From positions 1 through 53,048 of the forward strand of contig JAJIRX010000847.1 in NCBI GenBank assembly GCA_023853785.1: a stretch of 53,048 nt of DNA. Reading direction: 5' to 3'. Made by a program: the position numbers and the translations under genes. This DNA comes from Psilocybe azurescens (taxonomy: Eukaryota > Basidiomycota > Agaricomycetes > Agaricales > Agrocybaceae). Shown here piece by piece: positions 13,110-25,042 of the stretch; position 1 is the first letter of the stretch; each line of letters begins with the position of its first letter. The notes under the pieces were generated by a model. The model did no database searches. It was not told the DNA's origin and worked only from the letters and a program-made list of their open reading frames with translations.

Positions 13110-16011
13110 TCAAATCATGTTTTTCCGCGGTTGTACCAGCCGTATACTGCCCTCCGGAGGTGGTGATGCTGCCCCTTCTTCAGATCCCTCTAAGCTGTTC
13201 TCTAAGCTGCTCGCCTTCTGCCACAATCGTTCGCTCTCCTCCAAGTCGTCATCGTCAAGTCCCTTGGGGTATTTCTTCGGCGTCCGCGAACCTTTCTCCT
13301 TTGACCTCTCCCTTGCCTTGTCCTCCTTGGCTCTCGCAGCCAACCCGCCGCTCCTCGAAGCCTCACCCCTTTCACCTCCCGACCGCGACCTATCATCATC
13401 CCATTCACTAGGTGCCGAATCCGTCACTGATGGGAAAGAGAGTAAAGTCCCCCTCGTGCCCGCTGTACTCGCCCCTTCCTGATCGAAAATGTCTCGCGAG
13501 TCCTTTCTCTGTGGTAATGGGTATTGCTGCAGCTGCTGATGGGCCATACCCACACCACCAGGCCGAGGCACAACGCGGTACATCGTCGGCGGCGCACTAT
13601 GTACCGCATGCTCGGTCCTCAATAACGGCGGCATTGTCAGCGTCTGCTTCTCCAGATCCCTATCGCCGCCTAACAGTGGCAACTTCATCCCTGCAGTCCC
13701 TTTTGGAATCTCCGGGCTGTCCATCTCCAACAACACACCTTCGTTGGCAGACGAGCCCTCCTGAGGTACCTCGCTCTCCCGTGACGACGACTCCGCCGAA
13801 GATTGTCGAGGCATAGGCGGGAGCGGTGGATACCCGTCATGTACGATCATAGATCCGTGGATCGCCTGGCGGTGCTCGTGCGTCGCTGGGCTTTGTGGCT
13901 GCCCCGGCCGACTATACGAGTGAACGATCTCCTGGCTGTCGAACTTGATCGTCGGCTTCTTGTTCATCATCTGCGATTGAGTCTGCGAGTACACGGATCC
14001 CGCCCGTATCGACGACGTGTCGTCCCTCGGCACGGGTGCATCGTACAGCTGGTGCCGCTGCATTCCGCCGACTCCACTCACGCTCTCGCCGTGCTGATGG
14101 CGCCGGCTAAAGCTGTCGCCCGGACCCCCAAGGCCGGCTGAGCTCATCCACGATGCCGGTAGCATCGTAAGGTGCAGCAGCTCCGGGAGGTCGCATCCGC
14201 AGGTGGCCTCCGCCTCCACTCTGGTGGCTCATCCTTTGACTCATCCGCTTTACCGTCCTCGCCCGGATGATGCTCCCTACCGTCCCGAAGGACCCTCTCA
14301 AAGCATCCATTCCCGGATCTTCGTACGCGCTCATTCCATCTTTCTCGTCCATTCCATCTGTGTGCTGACTTGCCGCCCGTAGCAGCATCGTTGATCGCCG
14401 ATCGAGTTTGTTGGAGAGTTTCTCGGGATCAACCTTGGACATTTGCAGAATGGTGATGCCGAGGCAGATGACCAGGAAACCCATAACCAAGGTGATGATC
14501 TGTGTGGGTTTGGCGTCGAGACCTTGGAAGAGGACCTGGAATGGAAGCTTTAGAAAAACATAGTGTGGATAATCGGCAATTGTGGGTTTCTTACGATCGT
14601 TGTAAGCATCGAGAAGAATGTGACTGTAGAAAATTTGTTAAACAGGCTCAATTCATCAATTATAACGACTCACAAACAACATAATAGGTTGGTGTTACTG
14701 GAATGCGATTAGCAAATGAATAAAGCAATCTGGACCAGCAGTTTAGACTCACCCATAGCTGTATTAAACAGCGCAAGCGCAACATTAAGGTAATAGACTT
14801 CCACCACTAAAAATGGATCAGCGGAGCTTACAACGAGTAAAAACATGGCCTACGCACATAGGGTAATGATAACAAATCCGAACAGGAAATACATGAACCA
14901 AAACTTGAACTGGTTGTCGCCAAGTGCAGTTTGCACAATAGCGGCCCCGAGACCGGTGGTGACACTAACAGATATTCCACCAATCATACTACACACCGCA
15001 ATGTACCACAGCATACTCTTCTTGCCGTATCTGGAACGAATGAGCGCGCGAAACAAAGAACGGCCGGGACAACGCACTTGGGAGCGAAATAGAATATAAT
15101 GACGAGAGATGTAACGATCAGCACCGATATAAAGGCAAGGAACCCGGGTGCTAGGAAGAGTTTTGAAACTCTCTAATTTGGCCGACAGTTTCTTCCTTTG
15201 GGCCTATGACGAACCTATTTTTAGCGAGAGTGGCAGTGGATTCGGAGCAGCATACCGTTCAATGCAATGATGACAGACCCAAGCTGACAGAAATTAGCAC
15301 AGGTATCGTATACGGAGATGGACGGGTGCTCACTATACACAAGGCACACCCTAGCCAACCAAAGAAACTGAGCTTCTCATTGAGGAAGATGGAGGACAGA
15401 ATAGCGCAGATAACGACAGACAATGCGCCTAGCGGTGTCTAGAAGGTTGGACGTTGAGCTGAAGGTATAAAGGTAGATGATGGATGTGCATACGACGACG
15501 ATAGCTTCTACAAAAGCATATGCTGAAAGAGGAATTGAGACACAAACGGTAAAGGAGTTTGCGCGAAACACGAACCTGCAAAGTTACAAATCTCTCCCAA
15601 GGATCATCACTGGGCCAGTCAGTGCAAGTTGAGGCGGTAAACAGACGACTCACTGGACATTCCCAACCACCATAACGGCTAAGAGCCATGTCGTCAGCGC
15701 TTGGCCCGCACATGGCTGAACTGAACTGACCGATTTCAGATATGCAACACCCTCACCCAGCTCTCCACCCGCCTGCGAGCGAAGTAACCCTTTCTTCTTG
15801 AATACAAAACTAGAGCCGATGAGAAGACCGCTCGTAATTGCCAGAATAATGCCAACAATCTGTAGAACCGTGATATAATGAGCTCCATAGAAAAGCCGTT
15901 CTACAGCTCTGGTTGACTTGCCTTGAGGTTAGAACCCGCTGATAATGTCTTGGAGGCTGCGGACGATGACGCCGCCGCTAAAGTAGCCGTTGTTGATGCT
16001 GAGGACGACAT
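13110..16011 (-). CDS. NIPA-type magnesium transporter with long cytosolic tail
   Basis: Member of the NIPA (DUF803) family of multi-pass Mg2+ transporters. The start at 16011 gives a Ser/Ala-rich N-terminus. Exons then read [93 protein letters not shown], a further membrane segment near [35 protein letters not shown], and a last membrane segment near [14 protein letters not shown]. These are the family's usual nine or so helices in order. The tail of roughly 470 residues (14490-13110) is Ser/Pro/Gln-rich and ends highly charged, so it is probably disordered and cytosolic. Frame breaks: an A run one short at 15161-15164 (FQ-KLFLAPG); an extra base near 15600; and a shift near 14190-14110, where the two long tail frames overlap. 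Intron 1 has a GC donor. Confidence 0.85.
15860..15921 (-). other. GC-AG intron of the NIPA-like gene
   Basis: Minus-strand intron 1 reads AAG|GCAAGT at the donor and CTACAG|ATTGTT at the acceptor, 62 nt. Joining the exons gives [15 protein letters not shown], the family's expected first helix. GC donors are a known minor class and usually have this strong AAG|GCAAGT context. Confidence 0.7.
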
Positions 16012-19000
16012 TGTCGTCGTCGACGATTGAAAGTGTGGAGAGGGTGGCCTGCGGTTATGCAACCAACCTCAAGCCTTCGTCCTCCGGTTACAATTGAAAT
16101 ATCACCGAAAACTTGCCATATTTGGACCCTTGCCGACCAGCTGACATCGTTCAAGCCGTCGCCAAGGCCGTACTAGCTAATGGCATGCCCGTGGCAGCAG
16201 CAATCGGTGAACAAACTTAGAACTGACTTTTGAAAGTCATGTCATTCATTTACTGACTTGTGAAATTAGGAGAACGGGGAAAGCGGGGAGCTCGGTTGAC
16301 TTCTTTCTGCTAAGGAAGAACAGCCGGGTTCATCATAAGTACGCTAGAATGCGACCTACGCCTTCAAAAATGATCTAGAGAATGATAGCACAGGCTTAGA
16401 ACGGGTATGCGCTTAATTCCAGCCATCAATAGACAGCGCAGAGGCCTGAGTGCGTTCGTTTGAATTTTAGGCAAATCTGCTATATTTGAGTACATAGATT
16501 TAATACTATCTCGTTTTCTTACGTGTCTATATTTCTCCAGATAATCACGGCTTAATACATTAGAGGGATTTGAAAATTTCAATGTTTGCCGTAAATCTCT
16601 TCTCATACTGTTACGATGAATTTGTATTTCGGAACACCGTGCTGTTGACCGGATGCAGGAGGAAGTTCACAAAATAAGTTAGAGACCTCAAATATCATGA
16701 GAGCTCGAGTAAATTTCCATGTCAAATCACCTTGTCAAACAGTATAGAAAGGCCCAGAGCTTGAGATATTCCCCACTTACGAGCTGCCTTGTGGTGTGAT
16801 AAAGAGGAAGAGACCGATCACGGGTGCATGCCAGTAAAACCTGAGGAGGTCCCCTCGTCATTTTCCCCCAACACATGCGAATAGATTTCTGCTTTTCTGC
16901 GTTTGTATATATCTGCGGTACACAGTGGTATATAACTTTCTCTTTCGTTATGTATGATCTAGGGGGCAACTGAAGCATGTGCAGAAACTCTTGTATGTCA
17001 AATACGACGAAAACTAAAAATAGGCCTACAATTAGTAGTGATCTATTAATAGATGTTACTGAATAAACAAATCAGGATTTAGCCTGATGAATGTCGTGAA
17101 CTAGCTGTTTAGCAAAGCAAGATATGATCAACAGACTTATTACCTAAAGCTGCGTTGACGAGGAAGAATCCCGCTTATACTTGAAAGATCCGTGTATACT
17201 AGCCTAAGGTTTTGAAGGCATAGGCACCGTGAAACATACTCAACCCTTTGATTGGCAGTTCTGGTCTTTTGCACAACTTTCGCAATTACCTTATTTTCTG
17301 CTATATATCAGCAGCATTTTCTGTATCCTTTTGTACACCCTGAGTCTTAACATATATACACGATAGGGGAAATTCATGTGGAGGGATTGACTTACTGAAT
17401 ATTCCATCGACAAGCTCTTGGGTATCCAAATGTCTGGCATAGCAGAATAGACCCATTTTCAGAAAATTATCATCACTCCCTTAACCCTTCTTCTGATGTC
17501 AGAACAGGAATATCCTCTACCTTCTTTTGTTATATCCATTTTAGTAGGACTTCGGTATCTGTGTTACACTGGAACCAATATCTGATTTGGAACAATGATG
17601 CAGCCTCTATTGACTTGAAAGATTGCGATATCATTAGTAAAGTGGGGTCTGTATGCCTTCTGTTTTCTGATCAAAGATACTATGATGTAGTGTCGCAAGA
17701 CCAAGTGAGTGAGCCTTTTAAACGGTCTTCCAGATGCCTTCCAGAGGAATGCATTAACTGTGTAAATCTATGCACACTTTGAACTATTGGGCTCCTGAAT
17801 ACAAAGATAATGTAATACCTGTGTCATGTAACAGAACAGTCTTGTCATACTTTTATGCAAAACCTACCGTTTGCTCTACAAAATTCCGCATATGGGCATG
17901 CCCAGCGGTGGCCGCCACACATCACAGGTCTATTTTTAGCCTATCTCTTCACCATCTCGCATCACACTGATCATCTCTCCCTGCTGTGTATTTCTCCGTC
18001 CCTCCATCCCCGAGGATGATATAATTTTTCCTTGATTTTCGGTAATGATAATGATCACGGACACACAAATGCCGTTGAATAGTCAAAGCAGGATGGCAAA
18101 GCAGCACCGAGTGGTCATCCATGTACCCGCGAGTGCATTAAATGTCATTAACTGGTAGTTATATTCCCGGTGTTGAGACACAATAATAGTGTACAATCGC
18201 ATCGAAGAAATGCTCTGCGCAAGCTTCTTACTTCTCTGATTACTATGGCTTTTTTGCAGGAGCAGACTAGAGCATACTATTCCGAGGATAAGATGGCCCT
18301 CCATTGCTCTCTGGCCATGTCTGACTGGTCGGGGTATAATGTCATCTCGGCGTTGCTCCCCGTTAGACGTATAATCATGTGAATATGCGCTCATGGGATC
18401 CTCTGACATTGTCAGGTAGGTTTGGCACATGAACTTACGTGCGAACGGTTTATTCAGGGGATCAGAGTTGGTGTTCACTGTTCGCTGGGCTATGATGATG
18501 TTAGACTGAGACTAATGCATCACCGCTCACCATTCATATCGTCTAAACTTGCTAGTAAGCCGTTAGTCTACTCATCCATTTGATATTTCATGCTTAACGG
18601 ATAATCCACGGCTGCCTCTCCGGCGTGTGCGGTACATTTACGGCGCTGACACCTCGACAACCTGTGGGACATCAGGTAAAATGAGCAAGCTGCATACAAG
18701 TGCCTGCCGTAGTATATTATATTATAAAAATATACCTTCTGATGTCTTTGGAGGAATCCTAGGATTCCATCAACATTGAATTGCGGAACGTTGAAAGAGG
18801 GCGCAGCAATCAATGGAACTGCAAATATAAGTGAGGGTGAAGAAGAAGCGACCCGAAACTGAGTTGTGGATCAATATCCAACACCCGTGCTCCCCGACAA
18901 CCCCTACGAGGACCGCACGAGGACTTGAATATTTCCACGGCAGTCTCGCCAATGTGAAGCCTCAGGCTAAGTTTTTACCGAGGAGCGATTCAGTTGCCTG

Positions 19001-19794
19001 CGACACCAACGCGCTCACCAGACAATGTCGCTTGGCGTCGGCGACGCGATCGACCGCTTGTCTACCGCGAGCTTGTGGGGTTATTTACCTTTGTGTTTAT
19101 CAGTTTGTGTAAACCTACGGTACCAAATGAATACACGAGGCTCTCAGAAGGGTTTGGGCCACTGATCGATGATCCATCATCTAACATTCATCAAGTAACG
19201 GCCAGCATTGCATTACTTTCAGTCTAAGATCACAACACCGCCTCTTGCAAGTCTCTCAGATTTTCAACTCCTTCAAATTAGTGAGTACAGGTATGTTTTG
19301 GAACTGCCTCAAAAGGGGAGGGATTTTTGATGGCTTGAGAGATATTCGCATGGTCAATCATCCCTGTCAGCTATTTTGATGCGACATCTGTTTCCGATCT
19401 AGGAATGCGTATTTTGAGAGATGACAGGTTTCCACATTGTAGATATTTCCGAAGAGATGGACACACTGGCCTCCTCGAGCTACACGGATATCAGTTTCTC
19501 ACCACTGTGAGTGGAAAGAAGAGGGAACTTTGTATCCTGGATTGTTCTGAAGGCGGCTCTTGATCAGTGACCGTTGAATCCGCTAGGAGTGCGGACCAGA
19601 TATACTCATTTCGGAAAGTGACATGGGCCGAACGGCGAAGGGCGCTGCCATCACATCAAGTTTCGGCCCCTTATGCCTAGCCCTATTTTCGAGCTAACTC
19701 GGAAAATGGGGTGGTTTGATCTCATAAAAGTAAACAGACCGAGCTGACGTCTTCCTCTCGTCTTCGGTGGTGTCCTCAACGTACTTCCCATGCA
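16012..19794. other. 3.8 kb region without a recognised gene
   Basis: Both strands hold only short frames (under about 130 codons), none with a motif I recognise. Minus-strand frames between 18083 and 18952 show some ordered hydrophobic/charged composition and possible GT/AG joints, so a small unknown multi-exon gene cannot be excluded. No terminal repeats, transposase or reverse transcriptase motifs, tRNA or rRNA were seen. Confidence 0.35.
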
Positions 19795-21786
19795 ATGGGA
19801 GGCTTTTGGCGTCCCTTGAATGTCGTTGTAGTGCTTTTAATCTCTGTCTACTCTATTCAGGACGTCTTAGCTACAGTCGCTCCTTACCTTAATCCTGTGC
19901 GTGCCTGTGCCAGCGTCTAACCCCCTCACCGACACTTAACTGACGAGTTTCGAATTCCACAGGGATTTCAATTCGTTTACGACAATGCCAACCAGGCTCT
20001 CCCAATACCTGTGACGACACAATGTGACAAAGTGCGGCTGAGGTGGACGAGGGATGGTAATAGTACAGGGTGCGTAGCGAGACATTTGAGATTGCAGAAT
20101 CAAACCTAAACGGCTAGCTTTCAGTCCTTTGCCTGTAGCACCTTATTCTCTACAGGTCTTTACCTCCACTACTTCCGTCCCCTATTCCATCTTAGCAGGA
20201 TTCGGTCCTACATTTGTTCGTCTTCCCATCTTCTAATCCTTCCGCTGCTCACTTTGGTTACAGGATTGGCAAGTTCCCTTCGCCCCAAATACGCAGTATC
20301 AGATATGCATGGTAAGTGCTAAGTTTCAGCTGCTCTCCTGCCTATGTAACTAAATATGAAAACGAAGTTCGACGTCAATGGTATCTCGGGGGCTGCCAAC
20401 AAACCTACACAGTCATAGCCAGCTCTTCGAGCAATGCTCCGACTTGTCAAAATGTCACCGCCCCCTCGGCGCTATCTGTGTCAGCCAGTGTGCCGTTAGG
20501 CGCAATGTCCCAGTATAGCTATATCGATCAAGTGTGTTTTTGCAGCTCCATGGTCTTTGAAGCCCTTTCTAAACGGTCTATATTTTACAGTGTACCAGCT
20601 TATCCGTAACTCCCAAGTCTGGCTCTCCTCCCTACACCCTCACGGTAAGCTTAGCCTTTAAGCATGGAGAGTACATTTGAGCGCCTCTGATAATCAATCC
20701 ATCACTATCAGATTGCCCCCGATTACCACCCTCCATACAATATTACTTCTAATTCTATGAATCCTATCTCCTGGCAAGTTTCTTTGGTGATTACTATTAT
20801 TCTAGCGTCCCTTGTATTTTATGCTCATTATTTCCCAGCCTGTTGGTTTCCGTTTCTTTCTTTCGCTGACAAGCGCAGACGGCTCAATGTGGGCGAATGG
20901 CCCGATGCGGGTTGGCGGTCTGGGCTCAAGTGACTGCTTGCTACCTGGCAGCGTGTACGTCTATACTCTATTTTTGGTTCACATTGGGAATAGCTTCTTA
21001 CCTTATGGATCCATAGGAGTAAGAGCATTTTCGACCGAATTGTTATTGGCGCTAGCATAGGCAGTCTTTTCTTCGGCGTGGCGGCTGGAATTCTGGGTTA
21101 TCTAGCTTACTTGAAACTCGCTCGCCGACGACGCAAATCGCCTTCGCAGTCATACCTAGCTACTGTATATGACTCTCGAAACAGTCCCTCAAGACCACTG
21201 ACCGCTCCCTCATTAATCGGTGGGTCGACAATTGTAACAAGGTCGGCGCCGTCGATAGCTTCCTCCATGCCCATACCCTCAATGCCAGCTATGCCGCTGC
21301 CGTCAACGCCACCCACAAGGAGCGCTGAGCTACCTTTAGAGCCCGTCCGTCATACTGGATCAACTAGACGGAGAAACCGCTCTGTCGACCCCTACGACCT
21401 CTCTATTCGAAGCGATACAGAGTCTGTCTCCTCCCGAGGACAGTCTACCATTGCACCCACCAACTATTACCCATTGGACGTAAAGCATCCCATACCTCCC
21501 AGCCCGAATGCTGTCGACACGTCGTTCGGTAGTGATTCGATGTCGATGGCGTCTTCGTCATCTAACATCACACACCGGACCACCGCGCGGTCGCCCTATA
21601 TCAGTGCAATCCCGTGCGCCGACATATGTACCACGCTCCTCCAACTTGAGAGGGGCTGTCAGAGCGATCAACGAAACAGAAGAATACGGCGAGCTAGGAG
21701 AACTTCCACCAGAGTACGGTCGACATATGGCTGACCCATCTCTAAATTACGCACCCTCTGTCCTTTCATCTGGCAACCGCTTTTAA
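19795..21786 (+). CDS. Secreted-type single-pass membrane protein of agaric type
   Basis: The start at 19795 gives a signal peptide (MGGFWRPLNVVVVLLISVYS). Seven short introns follow. The extracellular part reads FQFVYDNANQALPIPVTTQC, then VPFAPNTQYQICMFDVNG, then a Cys-rich segment with N-glycosylation sites (CQNVT), then SVTPKSGSPPYTLTIAPDYH and PYNITSNSMNPISWQVSL, and GSMWANGPMRVGG. One transmembrane helix follows (IGSLFFGVAAGILGYLAYL) with an RRRRK stop-transfer signal, and a Ser/Pro-rich cytosolic tail ends in NETEEYGELGELPPEYG. This layout is common in Agaricomycetes; its function is not established, and surface sensing or adhesion is only a guess. The G run at 20388-20392 is one short (NGISG/GCQQTYTV), and the tail changes frame near 21565-21575. 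Confidence 0.75.
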
Positions 21787-22224
21787 ACCAGGTTGAAGCT
21801 GTAACACCATCTTTAGTTTCCTTTTTCCCTTTCCTTTTCTTTTTTGGTCTTTCACAATTAAGAACCCTGCACTCTCTGTCCTGTCCCTACCGAGATGTCT
21901 CCTAATTTAATCCAACCTCATGCAATATCCAGTGCGCTATTGGCGTGCATCCAGTCTCGCGTACATCGTGTATACTACCAGAATATTCTTCGATACGGTT
22001 ATACCACTAGTACCTACGGGGTTTGACAGTTGGTTCGCTAACTTGTTGGTGTCGAGCACCCACAAAACTACGTTTCGTTTACATCCCACGCGTTAGGATT
22101 TGGTTTCTCAGTTACCCTTGTTTTTCGGGGCTTGTTTATGGGCGGCAAACCACTATCTGCGCGGAGTTAGCGCTTGAGGTCATATAAGCTTGGGGCTATC
22201 GTTGATCTCTGTACCGTACTGATA
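21787..22224. other. Convergent intergenic region
   Basis: Probable 3' UTR of the membrane protein gene (pyrimidine-rich tract near 21815-21850). No gene recognised. Confidence 0.35.
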
Positions 22225-22850
22225 TCAAAAGACATCTTGATGCAGCGCCCAAAAGAAATTTTGCAGATGTATAGCTGCTCGGACAATTTTGCCATTCCTA
22301 TGTTCCTCTGATTTAATCTCTCACACGAGCCCTTCAATTTTATATCTACAAAATAAATACAGATTTTTATACACACCTAGCCTTGACGCGAGTCATCGGC
22401 CATCACCTCTAGAAGGAAGCACTCGACCATGTTTCCCCTCTCTTTTTAGTAATAATCAGAGAATTTGCGATACATAGTCGGGTAATTTGGTTTGCATTGT
22501 CGGAATAGTCTGAGGACAGCTTCGCATGTGAGTCTTCTAGTCAGCCGTTTGACATTCCTTCGACTGGGATATACTACCATGAGACATTTAAATGGCAGAG
22601 TGTGCGTGTAATGTACTAATAACACAACATGATGCACTTTGCATCTTGAACATCTTTTCGGGGCGGTTGCTATTTTGCACCTTTCACAGGAAGCAGTCAT
22701 TGATGTGAGTGTAAGAGGGGGCTATTATGAAGAGTGCACGGCCCGGACAAGGTTGTTCGACTGAACCTTGTTGGATATGTTAAACTGTCACGGAGTGTGC
22801 ATAATCTAAGCGCTCACGCCGCACGGAAGCTTAGGCCTGAGGCTTTGAAG
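22225..22850. repeat. Segmental duplication, short copy
   Basis: Matches 23255-24580 at both ends but lacks the middle. Shared blocks include TCAAAAGACATCTT, GGCCATCACCTCTAGAAG, the 3' coding end of the MYND gene, the MYND N-terminus, and the promoter block GGTTGTTCGACTGAACCTTG. About 0.7-1 kb present in the other copy is missing here. Confidence 0.7.
22446..22700 (-). pseudogene. Internally deleted MYND-finger gene copy
   Basis: The start (MTASCERCKIATAPKRCSRC) is nearly the same as that of the intact neighbour at 23439-24394. The short upstream part includes the intron region. The frame then passes directly to a degraded version of the neighbour's last exon (PNYPTMYRKFSDYY against ITPTVYHKFSDKYW). 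The middle of the gene is missing, and the second half of the MYND Cys/His set is not in frame. It therefore cannot make a complete zinc finger. It arose by tandem duplication followed by an internal deletion. Confidence 0.65.
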
Positions 22851-23254
22851 TCCAACGCTTGTGCTGAGGTCAAATTAAGAGCCTTGTAGGGTCTCTTCAT
22901 GACAAAAGATCAAGAATCGATCCCCAATGAGGTCAAATGAGACGTGGCTTTGTTTTTGGACCCTAAATCTCAGTGTTTTGATCGGCCAGCGCTTAAACAC
23001 GCGATGTATCAAACTTCTCCGGATAATTTCATTGATTTCACGTCCACGGTTCATAGATTCGAAGTGTCTATAAGTAAGTCAAAAGGATGAAGGGAGCCCA
23101 ATGATGGAGTAAGGTAATCCCATCGATACGTAAATATCGAGCCTGGACCCCATTTTGACAACAGTGAGAATTACAAAAATACTGTAGATATCGATGGATG
23201 TGCTTTTTGATATAGGCCCACTGATCTCAGTGTTTGTATTGATAATTTGATGTC

Positions 23255-24580
23255 AAAAGACATCTTTAAGCAAGGCTCAGGAAACATTTTGCAGATGCAT
23301 AATTAATTTTTTCACAACCTGCTATCGACTCATTTTAGTTATCTCTTCGGCTTCCACGCCAGCCGTCGATTTATTAATGTATTATTATCTCCAGCATGAG
23401 TACATTTTTTTTTAAAAAATACCAAGCCTTGAAGCGAATCAACGGCCATCACCTCTAGAAGCTAGCTCTCGACCACGGTTCCTCTCTTTCTTCCAGTATT
23501 TATCAGAGAATTTGTGGTACACGGTCGGAGTAATTTGGTAAGGAAACGGTTCGTTACGGAAGTTTGGATACTCAAAATAGTCTGAGTTTAGCAATGAGCC
23601 ATGAAATTCGTACATCGTCTCTAGAACCTCAGTAGTGAGGGGCTGCCGGTCGCGGCGCACGGCATAGCACTAGAGTAAATAGATTCAAGTTTGTCAGTGT
23701 CGTTTCTCTAACGAAGAAATGGTACACCTTACAAAACCGGGGTAATCCATTTGCCAGCTATACAAAACATTAATGTCATCTTTAAAAATGAATGGAGTAC
23801 AAATGCTTACTGCATAGGTGCAAAGCCGTCATGAGGTTCTATTCGCAGGTACACCGCAGGTTGGTTATCTTCCATATCACTGGGATCATGTACACCGAGG
23901 TGAATACGAGGGCTAAAGATGATAATAGGTATTTTATATAGAGCGGTAAATGGACAGAGTTCGCCGCGTTTGAAAATCTCGTGATCTTTATTGAACTGCC
24001 AGGAAATGAAGCGCTTTGGGTCGAATGGATATCGTCCAGGGAGAAGCTTGACTCCCCAGACTGCTTCTGAGTCGATAGTATTCTCTGTGAGGGATTTGGG
24101 AATGGATATTGGGACAGATGATGCAGCTGCTGGAGTAAGCCCAGAGTCCTTCCCATCTCCTTGAGATCCTCGATTCTGCGCAGGTGGGATTGATGCATCA
24201 GATCCAGACAACTGTTCGCAGTTTCGCTTATGGGTCTTCCAGTCAGCTGTTTGACATTCCTTCGACTGGGATATACAATAAGAGATATATAACAGAGAGC
24301 ATGTGCCTGTACTGACGCAATATAATGCAGTTTTGCATCTTGAACACCTTTTCAGGGCGGTTGTTGTCTTGCACCTTTCACAAGAAGCAGTCATTGGTGT
24401 GAGTGTAAGGGGACGTGATCGATAAGGGACAGGCCTCACTGTTATAAAGAGTGTACGGCCCGAGAAAGGTTGTTCGACTGAACCTTGTTGGATAGAGATG
24501 TAAAACGGTCACAGGGTGTGCATAAACTAAGCGCCTACGTCTCACAGAAGCTCATGATTCAAGGTCAGCCCAAGCATTTC
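23255..24580. repeat. Segmental duplication, long copy
   Basis: Contains the full MYND gene with flanks. It shares its promoter side (GGTTGTTCGACTGAACCTTG near 24465) and its 3' side (GGCCATCACCTCTAGAAG near 23443) with the short copy at 22225-22850, in direct orientation. Confidence 0.7.
23439..24394 (-). CDS. MYND-type zinc finger protein
   Basis: The MYND finger at the N-terminus (MTASCERCKTTTALKRCSRC, then TALYC and, after an intron of about 58 nt, SKECQTADWKTHKRNCEQL) has the C-x2-C, C-x2-C, C-x3-C, H-x3-C zinc ligands in order. MYND fingers usually bind proline-rich partners and occur in regulators. The rest has no catalytic domain I recognise: a Ser/Ala-rich linker, then LLPGRYPFDPKRFISWQFN, RIHLGVHDPSDMEDN and a C-terminal segment (TTEVLETMYEFHGSLLNSDY). 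Further introns follow GFAPM and YPGF. Joined length is about 255-260 residues. The ATG at 24394 begins the conserved part; an in-frame ATG at 24439 is possible. The deleted copy beside it begins at the same MTASC, which supports this start. Confidence 0.75.
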
Positions 24581-24917
24581 ATTTGCTTCGGCACAGTTTA
24601 ACAGCTTTGTAGGTCGCTCATAAAAATATCAAAATAAGTTCCATAGAGGTCAAATGAGACGTTGCTTCATTTTTGGATTTGCAATCGCAAGTTTTTGACC
24701 AGCGCTTAAACAAGCAAAACACGCAATGTCATCATAGGAATTTGTTTGATTGCACGTCTATGTCTACAGGTCTGAACGGTCGATAAGGCAGTCAGAAAGG
24801 TGGATGGTGACTGTAGTCTGCACTTCCCCTATTAGTACGTAGACCCCGAGCCTAGACTTGACAAGTCAGAGAAAAACATACAAAAATAGACTTCATCTTA
24901 GAAAACAAAAATAACAT

Positions 24918-24923
24918 AAAAAA
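24918..24923 (-). terminator. Pol III terminator of 5S copy 1
   Basis: Run of six T on the transcribed-sense strand, one base past the 3' end of the 5S gene. Confidence 0.75.
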
Positions 24924-24924
24924 G

Positions 24925-25042
24925 AACCACAGCACCCAGGATTCCCGCGTGGTCCCCCACCGTGGTACTAACAGGGCGGCACACTGTTTAACTGCGCAGA
25001 TCGGACGGGATGCGGTGCTTTCAGTGTCCTATGGCCGTGGAT
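24925..25042 (-). rRNA. 5S ribosomal RNA
   Basis: Reverse-complement reading starts ATCCACGGCCATAGGACACT and ends GGGTGCTGTGGTT, 118 nt. It has the fungal 5S landmarks: GAAAGCACCGCATCCCGTCC (internal promoter A-box side), GTTAAAC, and TAGTACCACGGTGGGGGACC (C-box side). The ends pair as helix I. A run of six T (24923-24918 on the minus strand) follows directly and would end RNA polymerase III transcription. Dispersed single 5S genes are known in fungi. I see no base difference from the copy at 33696. Confidence 0.95.

Noticed and set aside
13106..14141. Long plus-strand frames opposite the NIPA tail
   Set aside because: They mirror the Ser/Pro-rich codons of the minus-strand tail, which continues a recognised transporter; shadows.
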